Source: Dryomyza anilis
Lineage: Eukaryota > Arthropoda > Insecta > Diptera > Dryomyzidae
Length of the DNA stretch: 64,000 bases
Direction of reading: 5' to 3'
Assembly: GCA_951804985.1 (NCBI GenBank)
Contig: OX638130.1
Location: 108,760,040-108,824,039 of the forward strand
Shown here: positions 44,870 through 56,761 of the stretch, piece by piece
Numbering within the stretch: position 1 is the first letter of the stretch
How the letters are laid out: each line of letters opens with the position of its first letter
Notes under the pieces: generated by a model
Seen by the model: the letters and a program-made list of their open reading frames with translations, nothing else
Database searches by the model: none
What the model was told of the DNA's origin: nothing
Translations under genes and position numbers: made by a program

Positions 44870-46791
44870 GATACTTATTTTGCTTTCATTTTTGTTTCTG
44901 ATTTGGCTGATGTTTGGGTATTTTGTTTTTTCTTTTGTGATTTGTACTTTTTAAATTTGTGTGTGTTTTTTTTATATATCATTTTTTAACTTTTTTATTA
45001 AATTGTGTTTTTACTTTGGTTTTGTGATATTGATCTTGTTTTTGTGTTTATTTAAAATTGTTTTGTATTTTCGTTTTGGCTTTTGTGTTCTTTTTGTGTT
45101 TTATTCTTTTTTTGTCGTGAGTTTACTTTGCTTTTGCTTTTGTTTTTATTTTTTTTATTTTGTCTTTTTGTTTTATTTATTTGTATTTTTTGTTTGTTTT
45201 TACTTTTTGATTTTATTTTTGTGTTCTTTCTATTGTTTTTTTCTTTTATTTTTACGTTTTACTTTGTGTTTTTGTTTATATTTTTTTTTATTTTTAATAA
45301 TGGTTGATATTTTTGAGGGTTGTTTTTGGTATTGCTATTGTTTTTGTGTTTTTGAAATTTTGTTTTTGAGTTTTTGTTTTTTAGCTTTTGTTTTTTTGTG
45401 TTTTTTTTTTTTGTTTATTTGCTTTTATTGTTATTTTTGCTTTTAATTTTAGTTTTTTTGGGATTTTTCATTTATATTTCATTTGATTTTGTGGTTTGGC
45501 TTTTAACTTTTGTTGATGTTTTTGCGGGTTAATTTGGTATTGCTATTATTTTTCTTTTTTTGATTTTGTTTTTGAATTTTTGCTTTTGAATTTTTGTTTT
45601 AAGCTTTTGTATTTATTTTTGTATGTGTTTTTTTTGTTAATTTCCTTTTACTTTTATGCTTTTATTTTACTAATAATTTTGCTTTTGTATATTCATTTTT
45701 GTTTTGATTTGCTTTGTATTTTTGCTTTTGTGTTTTTGCTTTTATTTTTGTGTTTGTTTTTGATTTAGTGTTTTTAATTCTTACCTTGTTTATGTTTTTT
45801 TGGTTTTGTGTTTTTTATTTAGTTTTGTTTTTATACCCTACACCTATGAGGTACAGGGTATATTAACTTTGTGCATATATTGTAACGCCCCTTAGGAGGC
45901 GTGTCCGGTATGGAAAAGTATATATATTCTTGATCAGCATCACTACCCGAGTCCGTTTGGCCATGTCCGTCTGTCTGTCTGTCTTGCTGTCCGTATACAC
46001 GATAACTTGAGAAATACTGCTTAGAATGCGATAAAATTTCGCTTCAATACTTTTTAGCCAAAATTTAGTTTTGTCAATGTAAATGAGCCAAATTGGTCAA
46101 CGGACACGCCCACCTCCCATACAAGTCACTTTTATATAACTCTTTACGAACCAATAACTCGAAAAGTATTCAAGATATACATATAAAATTGAAAATTTAT
46201 TGTTAGAATTCACCTAAAAATATGTGATCCAAAAATGGGCGTGATACGCCCACATTTAATTTTTTTTATTACTTTTCGCTTTTTCATGGTGGACATTTTA
46301 TTCGCAAATTATTGAAAACAAAATTATGAAATATTAGCCTTAAATATCTACATATGTTTTAAAAGTGGGCGTGATTCTACATGTTTCAATATTTTTTGAT
46401 TTTTTTTTTGTTTACTTTTACATCAACTTTTTAAATTAATGGTATATACGTCGTCAGAAATTTCATATGTAAATAATATTCTGTTTGTAAAAGTGTTCAG
46501 CATAATTACGAACTTTAAAGGTAGGTATACAATGAAATTTCCCACATTAATATTCACACCAAAGTGTAGGGTATTCCATAGTCGGCCCGACCGACTATAA
46601 AAGTCCGTCCCATGTGTCCGAACTTACCCATGTGACCTAACTTTCCCAACTCGTTTTTAGTTATTGCTTTTTTTACTCCACTAGGTACTCCATAGTATCC
46701 TCGTGTAAAATTTTATGAAATCGGTACAGTGGTTTAGACGTTCTGCTCGAACAAACAAAGAGACGGACCAACACTTTTATATAATAGACGA
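44870..46791 (-). mobile_element. Helitron-like element C6: T/G tract plus 5' end, 3' end missing
   Basis: The right end (46678-46791) is the conserved Helitron-like 5' region on the minus strand: it starts TC after A, then 'TATTATATAAAAGTGTTGG', TCCGTCTC, GAACG and 'TCTAAACCAC'. The body to the left is a T/G-rich tract (44870-45829). A DINE-1-like element is inserted at 45830-46654. No hairpin plus CTAG terminus is found on the left. Confidence 0.6.
45830..46654 (+). mobile_element. DINE-1/mini-me-like element M6
   Basis: An almost complete copy in the orientation opposite to the others: TATACCCTACACC, core 'TATATATTCTTGATCAGC', GTCTGTCTGTCTG microsatellite, GGGCGTGATACGCCC block, GTGTAGGGTATTCC, stem-loop AGTCGGCCCGACCGACT, and terminus CTTTCCCAACTCG. 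It lies between T-rich bases of the Helitron-like T/G tract. Confidence 0.88.
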
Positions 46792-48479
46792 TTTATACAG
46801 GGTTGGAAAATTTACTTGAATCTCAACAAAAACGATGAAAGTGTCGAGATTTCTTCAAAAAGACTGGTGTTAACAAAAAGTGTCAGCACTTGTCATGTTT
46901 TGGACACGTATTATTAATAATTTGTCACCATAAATAATATATTTATCTCCATTCATTGTGTTAATTCAATTATCGTATGTTTTCTGTATTTTCGAATTCA
47001 TTCGCATTCATTGCAAATTATTATGCACTACTTTATGGCTTTATTCTCACCAAAAGCACACATTTCATTTTCTTCGTTTTCAATTTTCACATCATCGTCA
47101 GCACGACCGAAAATTACGTCTTTTTTATATTTTGACTGTGCTCATTTATTTCATTTATTTTTATTGTGACGCGTAGATATTTTCTTTTGCGTCGCAGACA
47201 TTTTGCAGTAGTATGAAGCTATAACAAAAATGAATATCCTGAATATTCTAAGCCAATTTAAAATAAACGGTCAGAAATTTGCCTCAAGTCAGTCAGTCAG
47301 CGTTGCTGCAACATGAATTCCATCAACGCCAAGATTTATAGCGCACATTTATGAAGCAATTATTCAAGTCTGCCCTGAGGACAGGCAGACTGACGAACGA
47401 AACGATACGCAGGATATGAGCGAGGACATCGAGCACCGCATGAAGTAGCGCAGCGCAGTGAACATCTTCATCGCAAATAAATAGCAAAGCAATTTGATAA
47501 GAATCTGACATGCGGCAGGCTAAATCTAAACCGTAAATGGGTCATCGTCGTCGTCGTCGTAGTCATCATCGCAAGGATGTTACTGCTGTTCATGCGGGGC
47601 ACATTGCTTATAATTGTCACATTGCGCTGCATGAACAGACCGCCATTTTGCCCATCAGAACGACGTGACTGTTATGAGCGCAGTTTGAGGTTAAGACTCG
47701 TGACGGATTCGCGTTGTGATTGCCGTTCTATTAAATCATAAAATCATTTGCAATGACTAACAATAAATCTGCAAATTGCGATGAAATTTGTAAATGACAC
47801 ACAAATGCGTAGAGATTAATTTGAAAACAAAAAATTGCTGCCGATTGGAAAATTTACGGCGTAAATTTATTCATGAACATTTTAATTGAACGTTAAAGTT
47901 GTGGAGAAAAAAAAAATTAAAAATTGAGTAATGTTTTAGAATGATATTTTGTGCATTTGAGGTTTGGGACAAGTTATAATTATTAAGCATTTTCTATTTC
48001 AAATATGGAGTGCTTCATTAGAAATTGCCTCATTAAGGTTTCCATATAATATTATAATTAATAATTAAAATTTTATAATCAAAATGACAACACCTGCATT
48101 TTTTTAATACATTCTGTATTTATTTAACTCCATGTAAAATATAAAAGTACTAATATATTTTACTACATTATGTATTTATTTAAATTTTGAAAATATGTAC
48201 ATTCTGTATTTAATTAGAATACAAGACATACGATGTATTCTCTTAAATATTATTTTTATAAAATGAATTGTTTCCTGTTGATGGAATATGCAACTTTTAT
48301 TTTCTCAGTTCTTGTACTTTTTTAATATTTTTTGCTTAATAAACCATTATTTTAAGCAAAGCGGTTCATATTCTACAATAAATATTTGTAACACAAATAT
48401 TTGGGAATTATAAAACAAAATTACGATGTTTGTTGTTCCTAATGGAAATGAGGCTTGGTTTCTTCTTGACTTTTTTAAT
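46792..48479. other. Unique-looking stretch, no supported gene
   Basis: 47280-47720 is balanced in composition with a CGTCGTCGTCGTCG run at 47547-47562. Short frames on both strands (minus 47323-47511, 62 codons; plus about 47310-47450) overlap and neither shows a domain. From 47900 on the sequence is plain AT-rich. Confidence 0.35.
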
Positions 48480-50430
48480 TTTTTTTTTCAGTGTTTATAT
48501 TCTTTCGTTTTTAATTTACTTTTACTGTTTCATAACTTTTTGTCATTGTTATTGCTGATTTTGTTTTTATTTTTTAATTTTTATTTTTAAATTTTTATTT
48601 TTATTTTTTTAATTTTTATTTTTTTAATTTTTATTTTTTTTTGTTTTTGTTTTTTTTTATTTTGATTTTCTTTTATTATTAGTTACGTTTTTAGCCTTTT
48701 GTGATTTTCTCGATTTTGTTTTGTTTGCGTTTTTTTGTTCTATTATCTGTTTGATATTGTTTTTGATATTGACTTTGTGTTTATGTTTTATCTGTTGATT
48801 GTTCTTTTGTTGCTTTTGTTTTTGTATTTTTTTATTTTTTTCCCTTTTTGATTTTGTGTTTTCTACTTCTGTGTTTTTACTTTTGTTTTTTGCTTTTGTA
48901 TTTTTTTATTTTGTTTCTGAATGTTGGTGTTTTTGTGATTTTATGTTTTTTTTATTTTTTATTTATTTTGTTGTATTTTTGACGTTGTGTTTTCACTTTG
49001 GTTTTTGTGTATTTGCTTTGTTCTTGTGTTTTTGCTTTGAATATTCTTGTATTTTTGCTGTTCCTGTTTTTGTTATGCTTTTTTTCTGTTCTATTTTTTG
49101 TTTTTGTTTTTGTTTTGATATTGACTTTGTGTTTATGTTTTATCTGTTGATATGTCTTATTGTAATATTTGTTTTTGTGTTTTTGATTTTGGTTGCATTT
49201 TTGATTTTATGTTTTTTACTTTTGTGTTATTACTATTGTTTTATGATTTTGTATATTTTTTATTTTTTACTGAATGTTCATGTTTTTTTGTGATTTTATG
49301 TTTTTTATTTTTTATTTTATTTTGTTATATTTTTGACGTTGTGTTTTTTGTGTATTTTCTTTGTTCTTGTGTATTTGCTGTTTCTGTTTTTCCTGTTTTT
49401 GTTTTTTTTTTGTTCTATTATCTGTTTGTTTTTGATTTTTTTGATATTGACTATGTGCTTATGTTTTATCTGATGATTTCTCTTTTGTTGCTTTTGTTTT
49501 TGTGTTTTTTATTTTTTTTTCCTTTTTGATTTTGTGTTTTTACTTTAATTTTTTGCTTTTGTATTTTGTTTCTGAATGCTCGTGTTTTTTGTGATTTTAC
49601 GTTTTTTTATTTTTTACTTTTGTTTTTTTTTTTGTTGTATTTTTGATGTTGTGTTTTTACTTTGGTTTTTGTGTATTTGCTTTGATCTTGTTCTTGTGTT
49701 TTTTCTTTGAATTTTCTAGTGTTTTTGCTTTTGCTTTGCGTTTTTTTTTTTTTTGGGGTTTGACTTTGTTTTTGTAATTTTGCTTTTGGGTTTTTTTTTG
49801 CGGTTTTGCTTTTAATTTTCTGTTTTTGCTTTTGTGTTTATACTTTTTTTGCTTTTGTTGTTGTTTTTATTTTTATTTTTGTGTTTTTGCATTTGCGTAT
49901 TGTTTTTGATTTGTTTTTGTTGTTTTTTGCTTTTCTTTTGTTTTGTAATTTTGCTTTTGTGTTTTTGTTTTCGTAGTTTTGCTTTTAATTTTCTGTTTTT
50001 GCTTTTGTGATTTTACTTTTTTTGCTTTTGTTTTTTCTTTTATTTTCATTTTTGTGTTTTTGCATTTGCGTATTGTTTTTGATTTGTTTTTGTTGTTGTT
50101 TTTTGTTTTTTGTTTTTGTGTTTTTGTTTTTGCTTTTCTTTTGTGTTTCAAACAGAGAAAACAAAGACATTATCACTATGTGTTTGACATTGTTTTTGTA
50201 ATTTTTCTTTTGTGGTTTTGCTTTTAATTTTGTGTTTTTGCGTTTATACTTTTTTGTTTTTGCTTTTATTTTTGTGTATTTGTGTTTTTGCGTTTTGTTT
50301 TTGATTTGTTTATGATTTGTTCTTGTGTTTTTGTTTTTGTTTTTGCTTTTGTTTTGTGCTTTTGCTTTTGTGTTTGAAACAGAGAAAACAAAAACATTAT
50401 CATTGTCAAAATCAAAATCAGGTATATTAG
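48480..50430. repeat. T/G-only low-complexity tract, about 1.95 kb
   Basis: TTTTTG/TTTTGTG-type sequence with larger internal recurrences. Segments around 'TGATATTGACTTTGTGTTTATG' (48765 and 49120) and TTTTGCATTTGCGTATTG (49885 and 50060) repeat at spacings of about 170-360 bp, so parts are higher-order tandem duplications. It ends near a second 'AACAGAGAAAACAAA' (50150 and 50378). Confidence 0.75.
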
Positions 50431-50498
50431 CTGGAATCGTAAAACTGAAAATAATTCTATTTAAAATATAGTTATAAAAGAAATAATGTTATATGAAA

Positions 50499-51335
50499 AC
50501 GAGTTGGGAAAGTTAGGTCACATGGGTAAGTTCGGTCACATGGGGCGGATTTTTATAGTCGGTCGGGCCCGACTATGGAATACCCTACACCTTTGTATTA
50601 ATGTGGGATATTTAATTGCATACCTTAATTTTAAAGTTTTTAATTATGCTGAACCTCCCCACCCTCAGAATATTATTCATAAATCAGAAATTTACGTCTT
50701 ATATCCCCATAAATTAAAAAAATTATATAAAAGTATAAACAACTAAAAAAAAAAAGAATAATATAATTGGGCGGGCCACGCCTATATTTAAAATTTTGAA
50801 AGGTTAATATTTCATAGATTTGATTTTAATAATTTACGGATCAAATTTCCACTATGAAAACCCGGGAAATAATGAAAAAAAAAAAGTGGGCGGATCACGC
50901 CCATTTTTGGACCACATATTTTTAGGTAAAGTCTAACAATACCTTTTAAATTTTATAACTATACCTTGAATACTTTTCAAGTTATTAGTTCCGAAAGAGT
51001 TATATAAAAGTGACTTGTATGGGAGGTGGGCGTGTCCGTTGACCGATTTGGCTCATTTTCAAACTCATTTCCTACTTTTGGCTAAAATATATTGAGACGA
51101 AATTTCATCGCATTCTGATCAGTATTTCTCAAGTTATTCTGTATTCGGACAGCAAGACAGCAAGACAGCAAGACGGACAGACAGACAGACAGACGGACAT
51201 GGCTAAACGGACTCGGGTAGTGATGCTGATCAAGAATATATATACTTTTCCATACCGGACACACCTCCTAAGGGGCGTTACAATATATGCACAAAGTTAA
51301 TATACCCTGTACCTCATAGGTGTAGGGTATAAAAA
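50499..51335 (-). mobile_element. DINE-1/mini-me-like element M2
   Basis: A complete copy: ACGAGTTGGGAAAGTTAG, stem-loop 'AGTCGGTCGGGCCCGACT', ATACCCTACACC, 'GGGCGGATCACGCCC', GACA microsatellite (51150-51200, with a threefold AGCAAGAC), core GATCAAGAATATATATAC, and GTGTAGGGTATAAAAA. It is the best intact reference for the first subfamily. Confidence 0.9.
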
Positions 51336-51692
51336 GAAAAATTTCACAAAAACATTTAAAAAATTTCAGATTTTCGTCATTATTTTTTTTTTTTTTGCTG
51401 CAACAAAATTGCATCTGGGTTCATGTTGTTCCTTGGAGATGTACATGGCAATTGCATGGCAAATTGTGTATATTGCATGGTGCGGATGTTTGCCTCACAG
51501 GATATGCAACAAATGCTAAACAAATTGCAGATATTTAAAATATTTAAAATTGCATAAAAAGGAAAATATATTTTGACAGACAATGTATTTCGTTTTGCTG
51601 TATTTAATTTAAATACACAAATTAAAACCAATCTGTGCAAAAAAAAGGAGAATAAACTTCAATTAAATTATTTGAAATTTTCATTTTAACAG

Positions 51693-52104
51693 CAACGTCA
51701 GACTGCCAAAAAGTCTGCGATCACAAAGAGCAACAATATAGCTGGCTCCAATGTCTGCAGCAGCGGCAGCAACAACCAAGAATACGATATCCTTAGAAAG
51801 CAACAACGAGAATTGAAACTTGAGGAGGACAATTTTCTCGAATTTAATTTAGCAGCAAACGAAATACACGATTCTCCAGCAGCAAAAACGAAAAAAAAAA
51901 TCCCAAGACATTGTTGAGCATTTGCACGCGCAACATTAAATTCCGCAAAATGCGCAGTACCAGGACAACACCAGCGAGCACTTGCAAGACTCACAGGACA
52001 TGCAACACAAGGCGGCGCGCATTTAGCAGCTCATTTCGTCAACAAGTCACGAAGGTTTGTATCGAGGAAAATTAAAATTCTACTTGAGGCGAACGTGTAA
52101 ATAA
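51693..52104 (+). pseudogene. Possible decayed coding exon of an unrecognised gene
   Basis: A good splice-acceptor context (TTTTCATTTTAACAG) ends at 51692. From 51693, 74 codons are open with an unusually protein-like composition (Gln, Glu, Lys, Asn, Ser), including EYDILRKQQRELKLEEDNFL. The frame breaks at a run of ten A (51891-51900). Dropping one A keeps it protein-like to 52104, interrupted only by TAA (51937) and TAG (52024), each one C-to-T change from a Gln codon. A possible donor (GAAG/GTTTGT) lies at 52054/52055, and AATAAA overlaps the final stop. I do not recognise the family. A 98-codon hydrophobic frame on the minus strand (51698-51994) is an alternative reading. Lesions could be real decay or sequencing error at the A-run. 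Confidence 0.4.
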
Positions 52105-52539
52105 AATAACAGCAAACATAAAAAAAATTGCGCCAAATAAGTACGAAAAAAAGTTCGAAAGTAAGAGAAATGTGAAACTAAGAAAATCTTTGCATATAAA
52201 TTTGCCAAAGTTATTTATGTGGGTGTGAGACTGAAACATCTGAGTTGTGATTTTAATCATTATCTATTGGTTTTTCTGCACTTGAACATTTGCATTTTAT
52301 TATTTTCTGCTTGAAATAAATTTATTTCCTTTAATTAACTTTACTCTTTCCATGTGTTTCATATATTGACCTAAATAAATTTTTGTTTTTTTTTGGCTAA
52401 AACTTTTTACTTTCATTTAGAAAACTTTTCGCATTACCAACTATTTATTTGCTTGAATGGCATTCAATGTTTTTGTGTAAATATTTAGTGATACAAATAG
52501 CAAAACATTTATGTGGACAGAGTTACTTTTTAAGTACAT
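52105..52539. other. AT-rich stretch, nothing recognised
   Basis: No supported feature. Sequence becomes T/G-rich from about 52540. Confidence 0.4.
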
Positions 52540-52915
52540 TTATTTTTGTTTTTGTTGATCATAAAACCACACCAAAAATTTCTGACTTTGTGTTTTTGAT
52601 TTTGATTTTGTTGTTCTGCTTAAGTTTTTGCTTTTGTTTATGAGTTTTCGGTTTGGTTCGTATGATTTTGCATTTTTCTTTTCCTTTTGTTTTTGCTCTT
52701 CTTTTTTTGTTTTTTTCTATTATGTGTTTTTGATTTTGTTGTAGCCTTTTTGCTTATGTTTGTGTGTTTTTGATTTGGTTTGTGTGTTTTGCCATTTGTT
52801 TTTTTTGCATTTTTCTTTTGCTTTTCCTTTTCCTTTTGTGTTTGTGTTTGATTTTGGTTTTGTGATTTTCTTTACTTTTTGTTTTAATTTTTGCGAGTTT
52901 GCTTTTATTTTTGTA
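52540..52915. repeat. T/G-rich tract abutting the Helitron-like element C1
   Basis: TTTTTGATTTTG-type sequence immediately outside the CTAG terminus of C1. The next A (52915) is the host base at the insertion point. Similar T/G sequence continues after the other end (54530-54930), so C1 probably inserted into an existing T/G tract. Confidence 0.65.
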
Positions 52916-53124
52916 CTAGCTGGACCCGTGCACGACTCGTGCCAAGATTTTGTGAATTCAAAGATATGGAGCGATTTTATTAATATAAAAAACATTTTTA
53001 TTATTTATATGAGGGGCCCGTGCTTAGCTGTTGATGTTTTTATATTGGTTTTATAAATGTGGTAACCAAATAATAATTCTCCGACAAAACAACATTTCTC
53101 AAAGACAATTCTTTCTCAGACTGC

Positions 53125-53289
53125 GCTTCCCCGTAGAATTATTCCGAGTATAAATCTTCCCCGTAAAATTCTTCCACATAGAACGCTTTCCCGTAGAATT
53201 ATCCCCGTAGAATTCATCCCGGTAGAATTGTTCCCGGTAGAATTCTTTCCCGTAGAATTCTTCCCCGTAGAGTTTTTCACAGTAGAAGT
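53125..53289 (+). repeat. 15-bp tandem repeat (CCCGTAGAATTCTTT)n inside C1
   Basis: About 11 degenerate 15-bp units based on CCCGTAGAATTCTTT. The same units, fewer in number, occupy 59560-59660 in C2. It passes directly into the GTGGTGAGTTTTAGT array with the same period. Confidence 0.85.
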
Positions 53290-54150
53290 TTTAGTGTGGT
53301 GGGTTTTAATGTGGTGAGTTTCGGTGTGGTCAGTTTAGGTGTGGTGAATTTTGTAGTGATGAGTTTAATTGTGGTGAGTTTTAGTATGGTGATTTTTGAT
53401 GTGGTGCGTTTTAGTGTGGTGAGTTGTAGTGTGGAGAGTATTGGTGTGGTGAATTTCAGTGCGGTGAGTTTTAGTGTGGTGAGTTTTAGTGTGGTGAAAT
53501 TTTAGTGTAGTGAGTTTTAGTGTGGTGAATTATAGTGTGGTGAGTTTTAGTGCGGTGAATTTTAGTGTGGTTAGTTTTAGTGTAGTGAATTTTAGTGTGG
53601 TGAGTTTTAGTGTGGTGAATTATAGTGCGGTAGATTTTAGTGTGGTGAATTTTAGTGTGGTGAGTTTTAGTGTGGTGAGTTTTAATGTGGTGAAATTTTA
53701 GTGTAGTGAGTATTAGTGTGGTGAGTTTTAGTGTGGTGAAATTTTAGTGTGGTGAAATTTTAGTGTGGTGAGTTTAGGTGTGGTTAATATTATGGTGTGT
53801 TGAATTTTTGTGTGATGAGTTTTAGTGTGGTGAGTTTTAGTGTGATGAGTTTTAGTGTGGTGAGTTTTGGAGTGGTGAGTTTTGGTGTGGTGAGTTTAAG
53901 TGTGGTGAGTTTTAGTGTGGTAAATTTTAGAGTGGTGAGTTTTAGTGTGGTGAATTTTGGTGTGGTGAGTTTTAGTGTGGTGACTTTTAGTATGGTGTTT
54001 TTTAGTGTGGTGAGTTTTAGTGTGGTGAATTTTAGTGTGGTGAGTTTTAGTGTGGTGAGTTTTAGTGTGGTGAATTTTAGTGTACCGAGTTTTAGTGTGG
54101 TCAATTTTATTGTGCTGAGTTTTAGTGTGTTGAGTTTTAGTGTGATGAGT
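53290..54150 (+). repeat. 15-bp minisatellite (GTGGTGAGTTTTAGT)n, about 57 units
   Basis: About 860 bp of a 15-bp period with frequent GTGGTGAATTTTAGT variants. Five codons per unit give VVSFS/VVNFS repeats on the plus strand and TTLKL repeats on the minus strand, so the open frames are artefacts. C2 has about eight units at the same internal position. Confidence 0.95.
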
Positions 54151-54522
54151 TTGTTTTTCTTTCCTTTTTTTTGTTATTCCTTTAGTTTGGATTGTAGTTT
54201 TATGTTATTGGTTTTGTTTTTGTATTTTTGCTTTTGCTTTGTGCTTTTGATTTTTTGCTTTTAATTTTTTTTTTTGTATTTGTGTTTTTTGTTTCATGTT
54301 CGTAGCTGGTGAAAGTGCCGACTTCTATCGTAATGAAAGGTAAGGTAGTATGGGAGGTGTCTGGCCTCTTTGTCCAATCCCGCCCATATATAGCCTATCA
54401 TTTCTTCCAGATCATACCGCATCTGTGGTAAAAATTTTATGAAAATCGGATGAGCCGTTTAGACGGAGATCTGGAACAAACAAACAAACCAACCAACATT
54501 CAGATTAATTATATTAATAGGA

Positions 54523-54930
54523 TATTCGATTTGTGTGGTGTTATTTTTGCGTTTTTGCTTTTATTTTTGTGTTTTTGATATTGCTTTTGTTGTTGTCGTT
54601 TTGCTTATGTTTTTGTGGGGTTTTGATTTAATTAGGTTTGTGTGTTTTTGCTTTTTTTTTTAATTTTTTCGTTTTCCTTTTTTTTTTGCTTTTTATTTTT
54701 TTGATTTGGATTTTGTCTTTTTGCTTTTATTGTGTGTTCTTACTTTTGTTTTTGTGTTTTTGATTTTGTTTGTGTGTTTTTGCTTTTGTTTTTGATTTTT
54801 TGTGTTTGCGATTGCTTTGTTTTTGTATATATATTATTTGTGCTCTTTCTTTTTTTTATTTTTATTTTATTTTTTTGAGTTTTTGTTTTTCACTTTGTAT
54901 TTTTCTCATGTGTTTTTCTTGAAACGCTTT
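54523..54930. repeat. T/G-rich tract
   Basis: TTTTTG-type sequence after the 5' end of C1, probably the other part of the tract it inserted into. Confidence 0.6.
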
Positions 54931-55301
54931 AAATCAAAACAAATTTCGTTGGTATCTTTGATGTCTGCTTTGATTTTAAAATTAAATCTGTAATCGAAAC
55001 AGTTATGTAAAAATTGAAATAAAAAACGATTTTGAAGATTTGAATGTTGTTAGACGGTGCTTTTACTTGTTTGTAGTTATGCGGTATTGCTGAATAGTGA
55101 GTGCTTTATTTCGTTGAATACAAAAATCACATATTCAGCGGCAACGCAGCGTCAGATATACATAACAAATAACAAACTTCCTCTGCAGGATATGAGTTAC
55201 CACCACCAAAGGTTGTTGTATCGAGTGCAACGCCAAATAGCAGCATATTTACCATATACATGTTTCCACTTTCAATTATTTGGTGCTTCCAATGAACAAG
55301 T
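54931..55301. other. Unique-looking stretch
   Basis: Short balanced-composition sequence with no supported gene. It ends with the first copy of the SINE target duplication AATGAACAAGT (55291-55301). Confidence 0.4.
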
Positions 55302-55611
55302 TGTAGCCGCGGTAGCTCAGTGGTTAGTGCGTTGGACTGCGAGTCGAAAGGTCCCCGGTTCAAGCCTGGACTGGGGCTAACAACATCTTTTCATAGAAAC
55401 ATTTTTCTATACCGCGCTGCCTCTCGTCAGTAAATGGCAAACCTACGAGAGTAAAACCATTGCCTATGAAAAGCTCTCACCCGCCGTTCGGATTCGGCAA
55501 TAAACTGTAGGTCCCACCACTTTGAGTACAAATATAACACGCACAGCTCAAAATGGTGAGAGAGCTCGGCCGAAGTTCTGTACAGGACTGTAGCGCCAAA
55601 CTATTATTATT
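55302..55611 (+). mobile_element. tRNA-derived SINE copy S3 with perfect target duplication
   Basis: The tRNA-like head (about 55305-55377) has A box TAGCTCAGTGG at 55313-55323 and B box GGTTCAAGCC at 55357-55366, an internal RNA polymerase III promoter. The body of about 230 bp has no recognised relation to a LINE tail. The 3' end is ACTATTATTATT. It is flanked by an 11-bp duplication AATGAACAAGT (55291-55301 and 55612-55622). The head does not fold into a perfect cloverleaf, so it is not a functional tRNA gene. Confidence 0.95.
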
Positions 55612-55622
55612 AATGAACAAGT

Positions 55623-56761
55623 ATAAAATCGCTGGATATCTGCGGAACATCAATTTGGAAATGAAACTGATTTGATTATTAAATATAAATTGTGAAAGAA
55701 CAAAGTATTGCAAGATTGCAAGCAGAATACATTAAAAAAAATCAAATTTAATTAAAATTCATTTGTTTTGAGAATGATTGATTATTGTATTGTTTAGCAT
55801 ACAGATTGCCAGTTTCTGAGATATTTCATTATTAAAAAATGTTCTTATTTAGTTTATCGGAGTATAAATTTTGATTTTTTTAAACTGTACTGTAGGAAAT
55901 GCGACTAAACCAGAACTAGTAGTGAACTACTTCTTTTAATACGAGGACTAGTTTTTATCTATGAGAGAACCGATTATACCAACAAGGAGTCACTTAACTG
56001 TCTTCTGCATTACTTTACTCTAGTTTAGGACTGGTAATTTTTGTTCTTGTTCACTTTAGATTAGTTCTGGAACTTGAATTTTTTAGACTAGTTCTCCTTT
56101 TCCCAGGGGGTAAAGATACGTTCAAATGGTTTTCTCAACTTGAAAACATTTAAAGATATTAGCTATTTTAGCAGCTTTTTATAATGTACAAAGATTATTT
56201 TTTTTAAGATCGCCCCTTACTTTAAAGATGTATGGAATTCAAAATTACATACTTATTTAGTTTTGTTATTGTTTTCTTCGTCCACTTGTGTAGCGGTAAA
56301 TCGAAAAGGGGAAAAACACAGAGTAAATAGACAAAGCTGTTTGTTTCTTATTTTCGCAACAGTACTTTCGTTTGTCATGCGACTATGCATGTGTTTTGTT
56401 ATTGCTATCTTCGATCGCTTGTGTAGCAGTAAAGAGAATGCAATAACAAAAACACATGCAACTCCAAATCTATGTAGTTTTGATTTTCTTTACTATGCTT
56501 GTATCGTACGTCGTTTGTGCAGCACGCATATGCACTGAAATTTTATATTTTGGATTTCATAAAAAAAAAATACGTATCCAGATACACAGCATTCAAGCTT
56601 GTTATTGCGTTTTTCGCAGACATATTTTTGAACAAATAACAAAATCATTTGTGCTGTTGTACTCGAAATGTTGGCACATAAACTGTTTTACATAAAACGT
56701 TACCTATAAAGTGATTCAATTAAGTTTCCCATCAAAAATGTTACATTTAAAAAAGTTTATA
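55623..56761. other. Mostly AT-rich stretch, no supported gene
   Basis: 56240-56540 contains open frames of 80-90 codons on the plus strand with hydrophobic residues but no domain. Two partly similar segments (around 56265-56300 and 56395-56430, sharing TTGTGTAGCRGTAAA) form an imperfect direct repeat of about 135-bp spacing. Confidence 0.4.

Larger units (their letters stand above)
52916..54522 (-). mobile_element. Helitron-like non-autonomous element C1 with internal minisatellites
   Basis: On the minus strand it starts TCCTATTAATATAAT after A (54523) and ends with a palindrome GCACGAGTCGTGC, then ACGGGTCCAG and CTAG (52919-52916) before T. This is the canonical Helitron arrangement: 5' TC, 3' hairpin, 3' CTRR, insertion between A and T. 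The interior holds a 'TCTAAACGGC'-type conserved 5' region (54296-54520), a T/G tract (54150-54290), a 15-bp minisatellite and a second 15-bp array. No Rep or helicase frame is present. Confidence 0.8.

Noticed and set aside
47310..47511. Overlapping 40-60-codon frames on both strands with plausible composition
   Set aside because: Too short, no domain, no start context on the plus strand, and the two readings exclude each other.
53290..54264. VVSFS / TTLKL repeat proteins at 53.3-54.3 kb and 59.5-59.8 kb
   Set aside because: Translations of a 15-bp minisatellite; both strands are open for the same reason.
55305..55377. A tRNA gene
   Set aside because: The A and B boxes are present but stems are imperfect, and the same head occurs in three copies each attached to a 230-bp body and ATT tail with target duplications, so it is a SINE head.
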